A stretch of 64,000 bases of DNA from PCRC01 sp017848435 (GTDB lineage: Bacteria; Pseudomonadota; Gammaproteobacteria; Burkholderiales; Burkholderiaceae_C): positions 620,001-684,000 of the forward strand of contig OZ260072.1 of the NCBI GenBank assembly GCA_965284315.1, in the 5' to 3' direction. This document shows, one piece after another, positions 16,150 to 24,081 of this stretch (the stretch's first letter is position 1; the number at the start of each line of letters is the position of its first letter). The translations under genes and the position numbers were made by a program. The notes beneath the pieces are model-generated. The model was not told where the DNA came from. It ran no database searches and saw only the letters and a list, made by a program, of their open reading frames with translations.

Positions 16150-17241
16150 ATGTCGTCCGACGCACCGCTGATCACAACTTCTCCAGCGCCATCGGGTGGC
16201 GTTTTGTTGGCCGAAGCCCACCGGCCAGCACGGGGTGTCGTGGCGGTGGACCCCAGCGAGTTGGGCACCCTCACCGACGCCACGGCCGGCACCACCGTGG
16301 TCCGCGACGGCGCGCGCCTTCCGGTGGAAGGGCCGGGCATCCTGCGGGTGGGCGACCGGTTGACGGTACCCCCCAACGGCAGCGCCAACGTGGTGTTCCC
16401 CGGGCCGGACGGTGCAGCCCCCCTGGCGGGCGTGTTCACCGGCGGCACGGAAGCCGTGCTCGGCGCCACGGCGTTGTCCCCCGGTGTGCAACAGGTGGAC
16501 GTGGCGCTGGTGTCGGGCGACCTGCTCTTCGCCACGGCCCTGCCCGAGGGCAACACCACCGTGGCGGTGCGCAAACAGGGCGCCAGCCCCGTGGGTGACG
16601 ACAGCCTCGTTGTCGGTGGTGGCGTGCTGGGCCTGTTGCTGCTGGGAGGCGTGCTGGCCAACGGCAACAGCGACGATGCCCCGTCCAGCGCCCCCACCGC
16701 CCCCGGTACCGGGGGCACAGGCAGCACCGGCGCGGTGACGCCAACCGGCCCCGCGGGCAGCGCCTCAGGCCCCACCGGTGGCACCGGGGCCACCGGCACA
16801 ACAGACAGTGGGACGGGCCCCACGGGTGCCAGCAACCCAGCCGATGCGTCCGCAGGCGCCACTGGCCCCACGAACACCACCGACCCGACCGCAGGTCCGA
16901 CGGGCCCAGACGCGGGTGACGGCGGCAACGCTGGCAGCGCCCCGTCAGGCCTCGGTGGCCTGCTGTCGGGTTTGCCCGCGCTCGGCGGCTTGCTGGGTGG
17001 GGATGCGGCTGCGGGCGGTGGCACGGGCAGCAACGGCAGTGCCAGCGGCGAGCTGGGCGACAACGGGCAACCCCTCGACAGCGGTCAGCCGGCCGCCCCG
17101 GTACCCGGGCTGGGCGGCGGGGGTTTGGGTGGCCTGACAGGCCTGCTGAGCGCAACGCCACTGCCCATCGGCGCCAGCCCCTCCGGCGCGGCAGCCACCG
17201 ACAACCCCCTGGCAGGCTTGTTGGGCGGGCTGGGAGGCTGA
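16150..17241 (+). CDS. Hypothetical Gly/Thr/Pro-rich protein with FecR-like N-terminus
   Basis: 363 aa, not recognised as a named family. Residues about 25-125 have a FecR-like or adhesin N-terminal pattern of small beta strands (TTVVRDGARLPVEGPG, ILRVGDRLTVPPNGSANVVF). About 155-175 is a hydrophobic, possibly membrane segment (VVGGGVLGLLLLGGVLA). The rest is low complexity: Gly-Pro-Thr/Gly-Ala-Thr runs resembling degenerate collagen-like triplets (GPTGGTGATG, GATGPT), then Gly-Leu-rich GLGGLLSG, LGGLLGG, LAGLLGGLGG. No Sec signal peptide. The strong codon bias makes it a real gene; a surface or matrix role is a guess. Confidence 0.7.
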   Translation: MSSDAPLITTSPAPSGGVLLAEAHRPARGVVAVDPSELGTLTDATAGTTVVRDGARLPVEGPGILRVGDRLTVPPNGSANVVFPGPDGAAPLAGVFTGGTEAVLGATALSPGVQQVDVALVSGDLLFATALPEGNTTVAVRKQGASPVGDDSLVVGGGVLGLLLLGGVLANGNSDDAPSSAPTAPGTGGTGSTGAVTPTGPAGSASGPTGGTGATGTTDSGTGPTGASNPADASAGATGPTNTTDPTAGPTGPDAGDGGNAGSAPSGLGGLLSGLPALGGLLGGDAAAGGGTGSNGSASGELGDNGQPLDSGQPAAPVPGLGGGGLGGLTGLLSATPLPIGASPSGAAATDNPLAGLLGGLGG

Positions 17242-17252
17242 CCGCAGCCCCC

Positions 17253-17315
17253 AGCTATATTTTTTATAGCTGAATCGCCAGATTTCACCAAGGCTTGAGG
17301 CCGATTTAACCCTCA
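17253..17315 (+). repeat. Dispersed repeat, copy B
   Basis: Starts GCTATATTTTTTATAGCTG and continues TTTCACCAAGGCTTGAGG to CCGATTTAACC. Its right end contains the TAA stop codon of the convergent OsmC gene (17306-17308). Confidence 0.8.
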
Positions 17316-17755
17316 ACCACCTCAAAACCGGTGGTGATGACCGCCGTTTTGCCCAGCATGATGCTGGCAGAGCAGTATTTGTCGTGGCTCATGGCAATCG
17401 CCCGCTCTACCGCACTGGCCGGAATGCCCTTGCCGGTGACGGTGAACTGCATGTGGATTTTGGTGAACACCTTGGGGTCGGTATCGGCCCGCTCGCTGGT
17501 GAGCTTCACGCTGCAGCCGCGCACGTCGTGGCGGCCGCGCTTCAGAATCAGCACCACGTCGTAGGCGGTGCAGCCGCCGGTGCCGGCGAGCACGGTTTCC
17601 ATCGGGCGCGGGGCCAGGTTCTGGCCACCGTTTTCGGGCTTGGCGGCATCGGGGGCACCGTCCATCAGCAGCGTGTGACCGCTGCCGGTTTCGGCCAGAA
17701 AACCCATACCCGAGCGTGCGCCGGTGGCGCCGGTCCAGCTGACTGTGCATTCCAT
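17306..17755 (-). CDS. OsmC/Ohr-family peroxiredoxin-like protein
   Basis: 149 aa, full length for the OsmC superfamily (YhfA-like branch). Members reduce organic peroxides through two cysteines; here these lie in TGGCTAYDVV and SHDKYCSASIML. N-terminus MECTVSWTGATGARSGMGF and C-terminus VITTGFEVVEG match the family. It starts with ATG at 17755, divergent from the candidate sRNA/ilvA unit. The stop codon is supplied by dispersed repeat copy B. Substrate not determinable. Confidence 0.88.
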   Translation of the reverse strand: MECTVSWTGATGARSGMGFLAETGSGHTLLMDGAPDAAKPENGGQNLAPRPMETVLAGTGGCTAYDVVLILKRGRHDVRGCSVKLTSERADTDPKVFTKIHMQFTVTGKGIPASAVERAIAMSHDKYCSASIMLGKTAVITTGFEVVEG

Positions 17756-17862
17756 GGGAGATATTCCTTAACAAAAGTGGTGGTTTAGGCCGGGCGAGCG
17801 CCCGTTTTAGTGAACTATTCCCGTAATTTTCAGCAAATGGGGGCGTACACCTAAAAACAATG

Positions 17863-17890
17863 TTGCATTGCAGCAGAGGCTGGCTATACT
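17863..17890 (+). promoter_or_regulatory. Sigma-70 promoter of the candidate small RNA
   Basis: A -35 box TTGCAT (17863-17868) and a -10 box TATACT (17885-17890) are 16 nt apart, close to the sigma-70 ideal. Transcription would begin near 17897. Confidence 0.75.
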
Positions 17891-17896
17891 TTGTTC

Positions 17897-17980
17897 ATGG
17901 CGTAATTGTTACGCACCGATTGTCTCCTCCACCTCCTCTTGGTGGATTCAGCCCCAAGTCGCAAGACTTGGGGCTTTTTT
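17897..17980 (+). ncRNA. Candidate ~84-nt trans-acting small RNA with CU-rich loops
   Basis: Directly downstream of a good sigma-70 promoter the sequence folds into three hairpins with no convincing ORF. Hairpin 1 is GCGTAA-TTG-TTACGC (17900-17914). Next is a single-stranded CTCCTCC (17924-17930). Hairpin 2 is CCACC-TCCTCTT-GGTGG (17929-17945), with a pyrimidine loop. Hairpin 3 is an 11-bp terminator stem ending in T6. The exposed CCUCC/UCCUC motifs are complementary to Shine-Dalgarno sequences, as in CcsR-type CCUCCUCCC RNAs of alphaproteobacteria. It could alternatively be a leader/attenuator of ilvA, but it lacks a leader peptide. Confidence 0.7.
17950..17980 (+). terminator. Rho-independent terminator of the candidate sRNA
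   Basis: AGCCCCAAGTC (17950-17960) pairs perfectly with GACTTGGGGCT (17965-17975) around a GCAA loop, then T6. It is 65 nt upstream of ilvA. Confidence 0.9.
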
Positions 17981-18044
17981 CTTGGGGCTGGGCCTACCAG
18001 CTTGGGGTCAGGGCCCTCCACTATCATCGGTGGCAGAGGGACTT

Positions 18045-19604
18045 ATGACCAAACCAACACGTGCCGCGGCGCTGAGCCCGGCCGACTATTTGAAAAAAAT
18101 CCTGACCGCCCGTGTCTACGACGTGGCGGTCGAGTCGGCGCTGGAGCCCGCCAACAACCTGAGCCGCCGGCTGAACAACACGGTGCTGCTCAAGCGCGAA
18201 GACCAGCAGCCGGTGTTCAGCTTCAAACTGCGTGGCGCGTACAACAAGATGGCGCAGCTGACGCCCGCGCAGCTGAAAAAAGGCGTGATCTGCGCCTCGG
18301 CCGGCAACCACGCGCAGGGCGTGGCCCTGGGCGCGAGCAAGCTGGGCACCCGGGCCATCATCGTGATGCCGACCACCACACCCCGGCTCAAGGTCGACGC
18401 GGTGCAGGCACTTGGTGGCGAGGTGGTGCTGTCTGGCGAGAGCTATTCCGACGCCTACACCCACGCGGCGGCGCTGGAGAAAAAACACGGCCTGACGTTT
18501 GTGCACCCCTTTGACGACCCGGACGTGATCGCCGGCCAGGGCACGATTGCCATGGAGATGCTGCGCCAGCACCAGGGCCGGCTCGACGCGGTGTTCGTGG
18601 CGATTGGCGGCGGCGGGCTGATCAGCGGCGTGGCCAACTACATCAAGGCGGTGCGGCCCGAGATCAAGGTGATTGGCGTGCAGATGAACGACTCGTCGGC
18701 CATGATCCAGTCGGTCTCGGCCAAAAAACGCGTCACGCTGAGCGACGTGGGCCTGTTCTCCGACGGCACGGCGGTGAAGCTGGTAGGCGAAGAAACCTTC
18801 CGCATCAGCCGCACGCTGGTGGACGAGTTCATGACGGTGGACACCGACGCCGTCTGCGCCGCGATCAAGGACGTGTTTGTGGACACCCGCAGCATCGTCG
18901 AGCCCGCAGGGGCCCTGGCGGTGGCGGCCATCAAGCAGTACGTGGCCCAGCACAAGACCAAGGGCGAGACCTACGCCGCCATTTTGTGCGGCGCCAACAT
19001 GAATTTCGACCGGCTGCGCTTTGTGGCCGAGCGCGCCGAGGTGGGCGAGGAACGCGAGGCGCTGTTCGCGGTGACCATTCCCGAAGAGCGGGGCAGTTTC
19101 CGCCGCTTTTGCGAACTCATCGGCAACCTGCCGGGCGCGCCGCGCTCGGTCACCGAGTTCAACTACCGCATCAGCGACGCCGCCAAGGCGCATGTGTTCG
19201 TGGGCCTCACCACCCATGGCAAGGGCGAAAGCGGCAAGATCGCCAAGCTGCTGAGCAAAAACGGCTTCAAGGCACTGGACCTGACGCACGACGAACTGGC
19301 CAAGGAACACGTGCGCCACATGGTCGGCGGCCACACGTCGCTGGCCAAGGACGAGCGGGTGCTGCGGTTCGAGTTCCCCGAGCGGCCCGGTGCGCTGCTG
19401 AAGTTTTTGAGCCTGATGCAACCGGGCTGGAACATCAGCCTGTTCCATTACCGCAACCAGGGCGCCGACTACGGCCGCATCCTGGTGGGCCTGCAGGTGC
19501 CTGCGGCCGACGACAAGGCCTTTGTGTTGTTCCTCGACACCTTGGGTTACCCCTATGTCGAGGAAACCCGCAACCCGGTCTACCAACTGTTTCTGCGCGC
19601 GTGA
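18045..19604 (+). CDS. ilvA: Threonine ammonia-lyase, biosynthetic
   Basis: PLP enzyme converting L-threonine to 2-oxobutanoate, the first step of isoleucine synthesis. 519 aa, the length of the biosynthetic form (E. coli about 514). The PLP lysine is in FSFKLRGAYNKM, the phosphate-binding loop is GGGGLISGVANYIK, and ASAGNHAQGVALGA is conserved. The last ~180 residues are two ACT-like regulatory domains for isoleucine and valine. Start ATG at 18045 follows AGAGGGA. The in-frame extension to 17868 runs back through the sRNA and terminator and is rejected. The stop overlaps the GTG start of the CWC gene. Confidence 0.95.
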   Translation: MTKPTRAAALSPADYLKKILTARVYDVAVESALEPANNLSRRLNNTVLLKREDQQPVFSFKLRGAYNKMAQLTPAQLKKGVICASAGNHAQGVALGASKLGTRAIIVMPTTTPRLKVDAVQALGGEVVLSGESYSDAYTHAAALEKKHGLTFVHPFDDPDVIAGQGTIAMEMLRQHQGRLDAVFVAIGGGGLISGVANYIKAVRPEIKVIGVQMNDSSAMIQSVSAKKRVTLSDVGLFSDGTAVKLVGEETFRISRTLVDEFMTVDTDAVCAAIKDVFVDTRSIVEPAGALAVAAIKQYVAQHKTKGETYAAILCGANMNFDRLRFVAERAEVGEEREALFAVTIPEERGSFRRFCELIGNLPGAPRSVTEFNYRISDAAKAHVFVGLTTHGKGESGKIAKLLSKNGFKALDLTHDELAKEHVRHMVGGHTSLAKDERVLRFEFPERPGALLKFLSLMQPGWNISLFHYRNQGADYGRILVGLQVPAADDKAFVLFLDTLGYPYVEETRNPVYQLFLRA

Positions 19605-19822
19605 ACACACCCGCCCTGCCCCCCGCATCGGCGTGCGAGCGCTGTGGCGCGCTTTTTCACTGTGGCATGACCGACGCCGTGCCCTGCTGGTGCACCACCC
19701 TGCCCCAGCTGCCGCGCGCGCAGCTCACACAGGCCATGGCGCAGGCCGATGGCACCGTCTGGCAGGGCTGCCTGTGCCCGGCCTGTTTGCAGCACATCGT
19801 GGCAGGAGCAAACCGTGTCTGA
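19601..19822 (+). CDS. Small cysteine-rich CWC-family protein
   Basis: 73 aa, starting GTG at 19601 within the end of ilvA and ending inside the 5' end of cobS. Contains seven cysteines in the CWC arrangement: ACERCGALFHCG, PCWCTTLP and GCLCPACLQH, which suggest a small zinc-binding protein. Function unknown. The overlap on both sides indicates translational coupling between ilvA, this gene and cobS. It is conserved in pattern with the Cysteine-rich CWC family. Confidence 0.75.
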   Translation: MNTPALPPASACERCGALFHCGMTDAVPCWCTTLPQLPRAQLTQAMAQADGTVWQGCLCPACLQHIVAGANRV

Positions 19823-20657
19823 CCTGCCACCCCACACCGGTTCTGCCGGCTTCGTGCGCCACTACCTGCTGGCGCTGCAGTTCTTCACCCGCATTCCCAT
19901 CACCGGGCGGCTGGCCGAGTGGGTGGGTTACAGCCCGGCCATGCTGCGGGCCAGCGCGGCACACTTCCCCGGTGTGGGCTGGCTGGTCGGGGCGGTGGCG
20001 GCGGTGGTGTACGGCGTGTTCATCGTGCTGCTGCCGGGCTCGGTGTTCGCCCCGCTGCTGGCGGCCGCGCTGAGCACCGTGGCCACGGTGCTGCTGACCG
20101 GCGCCTTCCACGAAGACGGCCTGGCCGACATCGCCGACGGCCTGGGTGGCAGTTATGACCGCGACCGCGCACTGGAGATCATGAAAGACTCGCGCGTCGG
20201 CGCCTTTGGCGCACTGGCGCTGGTGCTGGCCATTGGCACCAAGTGCGCGGTGCTGGCACTGCTGGGCGACAGCACCCTCACCGGCGAAGACGCCACCCGC
20301 GCCTGCGTGCTGATCTGGCTGGCGCACGTGCTGTCGCGTGGCGCGCCGCTGCTGCTGATCGCGGTGCTGCCGCACGTGGGCGACGCGGCCGGCAGCAAAT
20401 CCAAACCGCTGGCCGAAACCGTCAGCACCCACAGCCTGTGGGTGGGTGCGGCCTGGTGCCTGGGGGCGATGGCGCTGGCCGCCGTAGAACTGGACGCCGC
20501 CACCTTGATCACCACGCTGCTGGCGGTGGTGGCCGCGCTGGTCTGGATGGGCCGGTTGCTCGCCCGCCGCCTGCAAGGTTTCACCGGCGACGGCCTGGGC
20601 GCAACACAACAGGTGTGCGAGATCGCGTTCTACATCGGCGCAGCGCTGGCCAGCTGA
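19815..20657 (+). CDS. cobS: Adenosylcobinamide-GDP ribazoletransferase
   Basis: Membrane enzyme of the lower-ligand step of cobalamin assembly, 280 aa. It has the family signature HYLLALQFFTRIPIT, the catalytic acidic segment FHEDGLADIADGLGGSYDRDRALEIMKDSRVG and several hydrophobic helices. Start is GTG at 19815, in frame after GGAGCAAACC, overlapping the end of the CWC gene by 8 bp. An upstream in-frame ATG at 19749 lies in the CWC gene and has no SD. It is followed by cobC. No cobalamin riboswitch was seen upstream. Confidence 0.92.
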   Translation: MSDLPPHTGSAGFVRHYLLALQFFTRIPITGRLAEWVGYSPAMLRASAAHFPGVGWLVGAVAAVVYGVFIVLLPGSVFAPLLAAALSTVATVLLTGAFHEDGLADIADGLGGSYDRDRALEIMKDSRVGAFGALALVLAIGTKCAVLALLGDSTLTGEDATRACVLIWLAHVLSRGAPLLLIAVLPHVGDAAGSKSKPLAETVSTHSLWVGAAWCLGAMALAAVELDAATLITTLLAVVAALVWMGRLLARRLQGFTGDGLGATQQVCEIAFYIGAALAS

Positions 20658-20675
20658 CACACGTCACAGCACCCC

Positions 20676-21221
20676 ATGCAACTCTGGCTGGTCCGGCACG
20701 CGCAGCCGCTGGTGCAACCCGGCGTCTGCTACGGCGCGCTGGACGTGCCGGCGGATGCACAGGCCACCCAGGCGTGCGCCGAACGGCTGGCGCGCGCCTT
20801 GCCAAGCGCTGCCGTGGTGCACTGCTCACCGCTACAAAGATGTGAGCAGCTCTGCGAGGCTCTACTAAGGCTCAGGCCCGATTTGGCTTCAAAAACAGAC
20901 CCCCGGCTCGCAGAAATGGCGTTTGGCGCCTGGGAAGGGCGCACCTGGGACGCGGTTGGCCAGCCCGCCATCGACGCCTGGGTCGCCAACTTCGGCCACC
21001 ACCGGCCCGGCGGCGGCGAATCGGCCCACACGGTGTTGCACCGGGTGGGCGCAGCGCTGCAGGACGCGCAGGCGCAAACCCAACATGGGGTCTGGCTGAC
21101 CCACGCCGGCGTCATCCGCGCGGCCAATCTCTGGCGGTCCGGCGTGCGCAACGTGCCCAACGCCGCCGACTGGCCCGCCCACGCCCCCGCCTTTGGTCAG
21201 TGGCAGGTGCTGGACCTGTGA
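20676..21221 (+). CDS. cobC: Alpha-ribazole phosphatase / histidine phosphatase
   Basis: Histidine phosphatase of about 181 aa; CobC removes phosphate from alpha-ribazole-5'-phosphate. The catalytic histidine is in WLVRHAQP (atypical of RHG), with HCSPLQRC, EMAFGAWEGRTWD and the second histidine in VWLTHAGVIRA. It lies 18 bp after cobS, supporting the cobalamin role. Codons 53-73 read like a copy of the dispersed repeat, though no length increase is obvious. Confidence 0.85.
   Translation: MQLWLVRHAQPLVQPGVCYGALDVPADAQATQACAERLARALPSAAVVHCSPLQRCEQLCEALLRLRPDLASKTDPRLAEMAFGAWEGRTWDAVGQPAIDAWVANFGHHRPGGGESAHTVLHRVGAALQDAQAQTQHGVWLTHAGVIRAANLWRSGVRNVPNAADWPAHAPAFGQWQVLDL
20831..20895 (+). repeat. 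Dispersed repeat, copy C, inside cobC
   Basis: GCTACAAAGATGTGAGCAGC followed by CTACTAAGGCTCAGGCCCG and ATTTGGCTTCAAAAA matches the repeat layout along its whole length, in the plus orientation and fully inside cobC. Confidence 0.65.
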
Positions 21222-21246
21222 CCGCGCCAGCCACTACCATCCCGCC

Positions 21247-22368
21247 ATGACCGATTTGTACATGGGCCTGATGTCAGGCACCTCGCTCGACGGGGTGGAC
21301 GGCGTGCTCGCCGATTTTTCTGCCCTGCCCTCGGGTGGTCGCCCCCGCATCTTGGGCCACGCCAGCGCGGCGTTTGACGCGCCGCTGCAAGCCGAACTGC
21401 TGGCACTCAACACCGCAGGCCACAACGAACTGCACCGCGCCGCGCTGGCCGCCAACGCGCTGGTACGCGTCTATGCCGACGTGGTGGCCCAACTGCTGGC
21501 GCGCAGCGGCGTAGCCGCCAGTGCAGTGCAGGCCATCGGCGCCCATGGCCAGACGGTGCGGCACCGCCCGGGTGAATTCGACGGCAGCGGCTACACCTGG
21601 CAAATCAACCAACCGGCGCTGCTGGTCGAGCGCACCGGCATCCGCGTGGTGGCCGATTTCCGCAGCCGCGACCTGGCCGCCGGTGGCCAAGGCGCCCCGC
21701 TGGCCCCCGGCTTTCACCAGGCCTTGTTCGGCCAACCCGGTGTGCCCCTGGCGGCGCTGAACCTCGGCGGTATCGCCAACCTGAGTCTGCTGCAGGCCAA
21801 TGGCGGTGTGCTGGGTTTTGACTGTGGCCCCGCCAACGCACTGATGGACCACTGGTGCCAGCAGCACACCGGCCAGCCGTTTGACGCGGGCGGTGCCTGG
21901 GCCGCCAGCGGCCAGGTGCACGCGCCCTTGCTGGCCGCACTGTTGGACGAGCCCTACTTCAGCAAACCACCGCCCAAAAGCACCGGGCGCGACCTGTTCA
22001 ACCCGGACTGGCTGGCAAAAAAGCGGACCGCGTTTGCCGCGCTGCCGCCCGCCGACGTGCAGGCCACCCTGGCCGAGCTGACCGTTGCCAGCACCGTGGC
22101 CGACCTGCACCGTTTCGGCACTGACGCGACGGAACTCGTGGTGTGTGGTGGCGGCGCGCTCAACACGCACCTGATGCGGCGCCTGCAGGCCCAGCTCCCG
22201 GCACTGGCCGTCTGCACCTCGGCCGACAAGGGGGTTCCACCCCAACAGGTCGAGGCGACCGGTTTTGCCTGGCTGGCGCGGCAAACGCTGCTCGGCCTGC
22301 CCGGCAACCTGCCAAAAGCAACGGGCGCCCAAGGCGCCCGTGTGCTGGGGGCTGTTTACCCCGTGTGA
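21247..22368 (+). CDS. anmK: Anhydro-N-acetylmuramic acid kinase
   Basis: Phosphorylates and opens 1,6-anhydro-MurNAc for peptidoglycan recycling, 373 aa (usual ~370). N-terminal ATP-binding motif MGLMSGTSLDGVDGV, substrate region GAHGQTVRHRPGE, FRSRDLAAGGQGAPLAPGFH, LNLGGIANLSLL and C-terminal VVCGGGALNTHLMRRL are family hallmarks. Start is MTDLYMGLMSG at 21247. It follows cobC by 25 bp and is likely co-transcribed with it. Confidence 0.95.
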   Translation: MTDLYMGLMSGTSLDGVDGVLADFSALPSGGRPRILGHASAAFDAPLQAELLALNTAGHNELHRAALAANALVRVYADVVAQLLARSGVAASAVQAIGAHGQTVRHRPGEFDGSGYTWQINQPALLVERTGIRVVADFRSRDLAAGGQGAPLAPGFHQALFGQPGVPLAALNLGGIANLSLLQANGGVLGFDCGPANALMDHWCQQHTGQPFDAGGAWAASGQVHAPLLAALLDEPYFSKPPPKSTGRDLFNPDWLAKKRTAFAALPPADVQATLAELTVASTVADLHRFGTDATELVVCGGGALNTHLMRRLQAQLPALAVCTSADKGVPPQQVEATGFAWLARQTLLGLPGNLPKATGAQGARVLGAVYPV

Positions 22369-22380
22369 CTGAGCGAAGAC

Positions 22381-22746
22381 TCAGGTCGAGAAGCTGGAAC
22401 CGCAACCGCAGGTGGAGGTGGCGTTCGGGTTCTTGATCACGAACTGCGCGCCCTGCAGGTCTTCCTTGTAGTCGATTTCTGCGCCCACCAGGTACTGGTA
22501 GCTCATCGCGTCGATCAGCAGCGAGACACCGTTTTTGGTCATCGTGGTGTCGTCTTCGTTGGTGATTTCGTCAAAGGTGAAACCGTACTGGAAGCCGGAA
22601 CAGCCGCCGCCCTGCACAAACACCCGCAGCTTCAGCTCGGGGTTGCCTTCTTCGGCAATCAGGTCGGCCACTTTGGCAGCGGCACTGTCGGTGAACACGA
22701 TGGGGACCGGCATGTCGGTCTGGATGTCTTGGGCAAGGGCACTCAT
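22381..22746 (-). CDS. erpA: Iron-sulfur cluster insertion protein ErpA
   Basis: A-type Fe-S carrier, 121 aa. The three conserved cluster cysteines are present: VQGGGCSGFQYGF and the C-terminal STCGCGSSF. The acidic segment EITNEDDTTMTKNGVSLLID is typical. Convergent with anmK (12 bp between stops). It lies downstream of the bactofilin gene in the same orientation with a 63-bp gap. Confidence 0.95.
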   Translation of the reverse strand: MSALAQDIQTDMPVPIVFTDSAAAKVADLIAEEGNPELKLRVFVQGGGCSGFQYGFTFDEITNEDDTTMTKNGVSLLIDAMSYQYLVGAEIDYKEDLQGAQFVIKNPNATSTCGCGSSFST

Positions 22747-22809
22747 GGGTTTCTCCGAGGGGAATAGTCGGATATTACCCCGATTTGAGCAACTGCGACA
22801 GCAGCGGGG

Positions 22810-23208
22810 CTATGCCGCGTTGCTCGAGGCCAGCGTCAGGGCCGGCTTTTCCTCGGGTGTCTGCATCGGCTGCAGGCGGCCCGTGATCAGCGCACCCTGG
22901 TGCATTTCCAGTGCGCGGTAGTGCACATCGCCGTCAATCCGCGCGGTGGGCTGCAGCTCCAGCAGCTCAGAGGCGTTGACCTGGCCGGTGATCTGGCCGT
23001 TGATGATGACGTGGTCGGCGTGGATCTCGCCCGTCACCACCGCCGTCTCGGAAATCACCAGAATGCTCGGCCGGCCTTCAATCGCCAGCACGTTGCCATG
23101 CACCTTGCCGTCGATGCGCAGGCCCTCGCCAAAGCTGATGTGGCCCTGGATGGTGCTGTCGACGGCGATCAGGCTCTTGATCGGGGGTTGCTTCTTGCGG
23201 TTGAACAT
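22810..23208 (-). CDS. Bactofilin (polymer-forming cytoskeletal protein)
   Basis: 132 aa. A short polar N-terminus (MFNRKKQPPIKSLIAVDSTI) precedes the right-handed beta-helix core, seen as repeated G-x-(I/V) strands: GHISFGEGLRIDGKVHGNV, GEIHADHVIINGQITGQV, ARIDGDVHYRALEMHQGALITG. The C-terminal tail is Pro/Ala-rich. Bactofilins polymerise into membrane-associated scaffolds that place cell-wall or stalk enzymes. The gene is 19 bp after the coiled-coil membrane protein gene, suggesting a shared transcript. Confidence 0.88.
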   Translation of the reverse strand: MFNRKKQPPIKSLIAVDSTIQGHISFGEGLRIDGKVHGNVLAIEGRPSILVISETAVVTGEIHADHVIINGQITGQVNASELLELQPTARIDGDVHYRALEMHQGALITGRLQPMQTPEEKPALTLASSNAA

Positions 23209-23227
23209 GGCTGTCTCCTAAATGGTC

Positions 23228-23938
23228 CTAGAGCGTGACGCTGTGCAGCGCACGCGTGGACGTGCCTTCCAGCACCTTGACCGACACGGTTTTTACCACG
23301 GCTTGTGCTGGCAGGTCCACCAGCCCCTCCATGCGCTGGTACTGGCGGAACTGCAGTTTTTGCGCACCGCCGGGCAGCGGCATGCTCCAGGGTTTGTTGT
23401 TCAGCGTGCCCGACAGCGTGATCTCCAGCATGCCGTCGAACTGAGGCGCCTTGCGCGCCGCCTGAATCACCAGCACCTGCCACTTGAGCTGTGTGCCCCC
23501 CAGCACCTCGGCCTGCAGGCTGCGCACGTTCAGGCTCTGGCCGGCGGCCAGCGGCACCAGCTGCTCAAAAAACCCGAGGTCGTCGCGCAGGGTGCGGTTG
23601 TCGGCTTCCAGCTGGCGGATCTGCTGCACCAGTTTTTCCTGCGCCACCTTTTCTGCCATCAGCAGGCTGCTGGCGGTGTTGCCGGCCTGCTGGGTGATCA
23701 GGACACGCTCCGCCCGGAGCTTTTGCACCTCGGTGCGCAAGCCTTCCAGCTCCAGCTGCCGGTCATGGTCCAGGCCGGCAATGTGTTTGCCGAATTCGAA
23801 CGCCCACAGGCCGATGGCCGCGCAAAAGCCCAGCAACAGCGCCAGCAGCACCCAGCGCAGCGGCCAGGGCAAAGCGCTGCGCACGGCCATGCGCGGAGCG
23901 CTGATGGTCAGGCGGCGGCGGAGCAGGCGAAAGCGCAT
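23228..23938 (-). CDS. DUF6776-like membrane protein with coiled coil
   Basis: 236 aa. A basic N-terminus (MRFRLLRRRL) precedes one membrane helix at about 27-48 (LRWVLLALLLGFCAAIGLWAF). A coiled-coil stretch covers about 58-120 (LEGLRTEVQKLRAERVLI, KLVQQIRQLEADNRTLRDDL). The globular C-terminal half is beta-rich. The layout fits DUF6776. Periplasmic orientation is expected. It precedes the bactofilin gene and may anchor or position that polymer; this is inference from linkage only. Confidence 0.75.
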   Translation of the reverse strand: MRFRLLRRRLTISAPRMAVRSALPWPLRWVLLALLLGFCAAIGLWAFEFGKHIAGLDHDRQLELEGLRTEVQKLRAERVLITQQAGNTASSLLMAEKVAQEKLVQQIRQLEADNRTLRDDLGFFEQLVPLAAGQSLNVRSLQAEVLGGTQLKWQVLVIQAARKAPQFDGMLEITLSGTLNNKPWSMPLPGGAQKLQFRQYQRMEGLVDLPAQAVVKTVSVKVLEGTSTRALHSVTL

Positions 23939-24016
23939 GGGTCGGTATCGGTGTCAGCGGTAGGGTCTGCAGTGTAGGCCAAGCCAGTGGTGGCCTTGTA
24001 AAGCCCCCAAAAGCAC

Positions 24017-24048
24017 AAAGCCGCGACAAGTTGCCTTGTGGCGGCTTT
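24017..24048 (-). terminator. Likely terminator of rplM-rpsI
   Basis: AAAGCCGC (24017-24024) and GCGGCTTT (24041-24048) form an outer stem. ACAAG-TTGC-CTTGT forms an inner one, giving a long nearly perfect hairpin 34 nt past the rpsI stop. The T-run after it is weak. Confidence 0.65.
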
Positions 24049-24081
24049 GGTGGGTTGGCACACGGGGTGCCAATGTGCAGC

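Noticed and set aside
17981..18044. ilvA leader peptide/attenuator
   Set aside because: No short ORF rich in Ile, Val or Leu codons is visible before the hairpin.
18024..19628. 534-aa minus-strand ORF opposite ilvA
   Set aside because: Shadow frame; the plus-strand ilvA frame is full length with PLP and ACT motifs.
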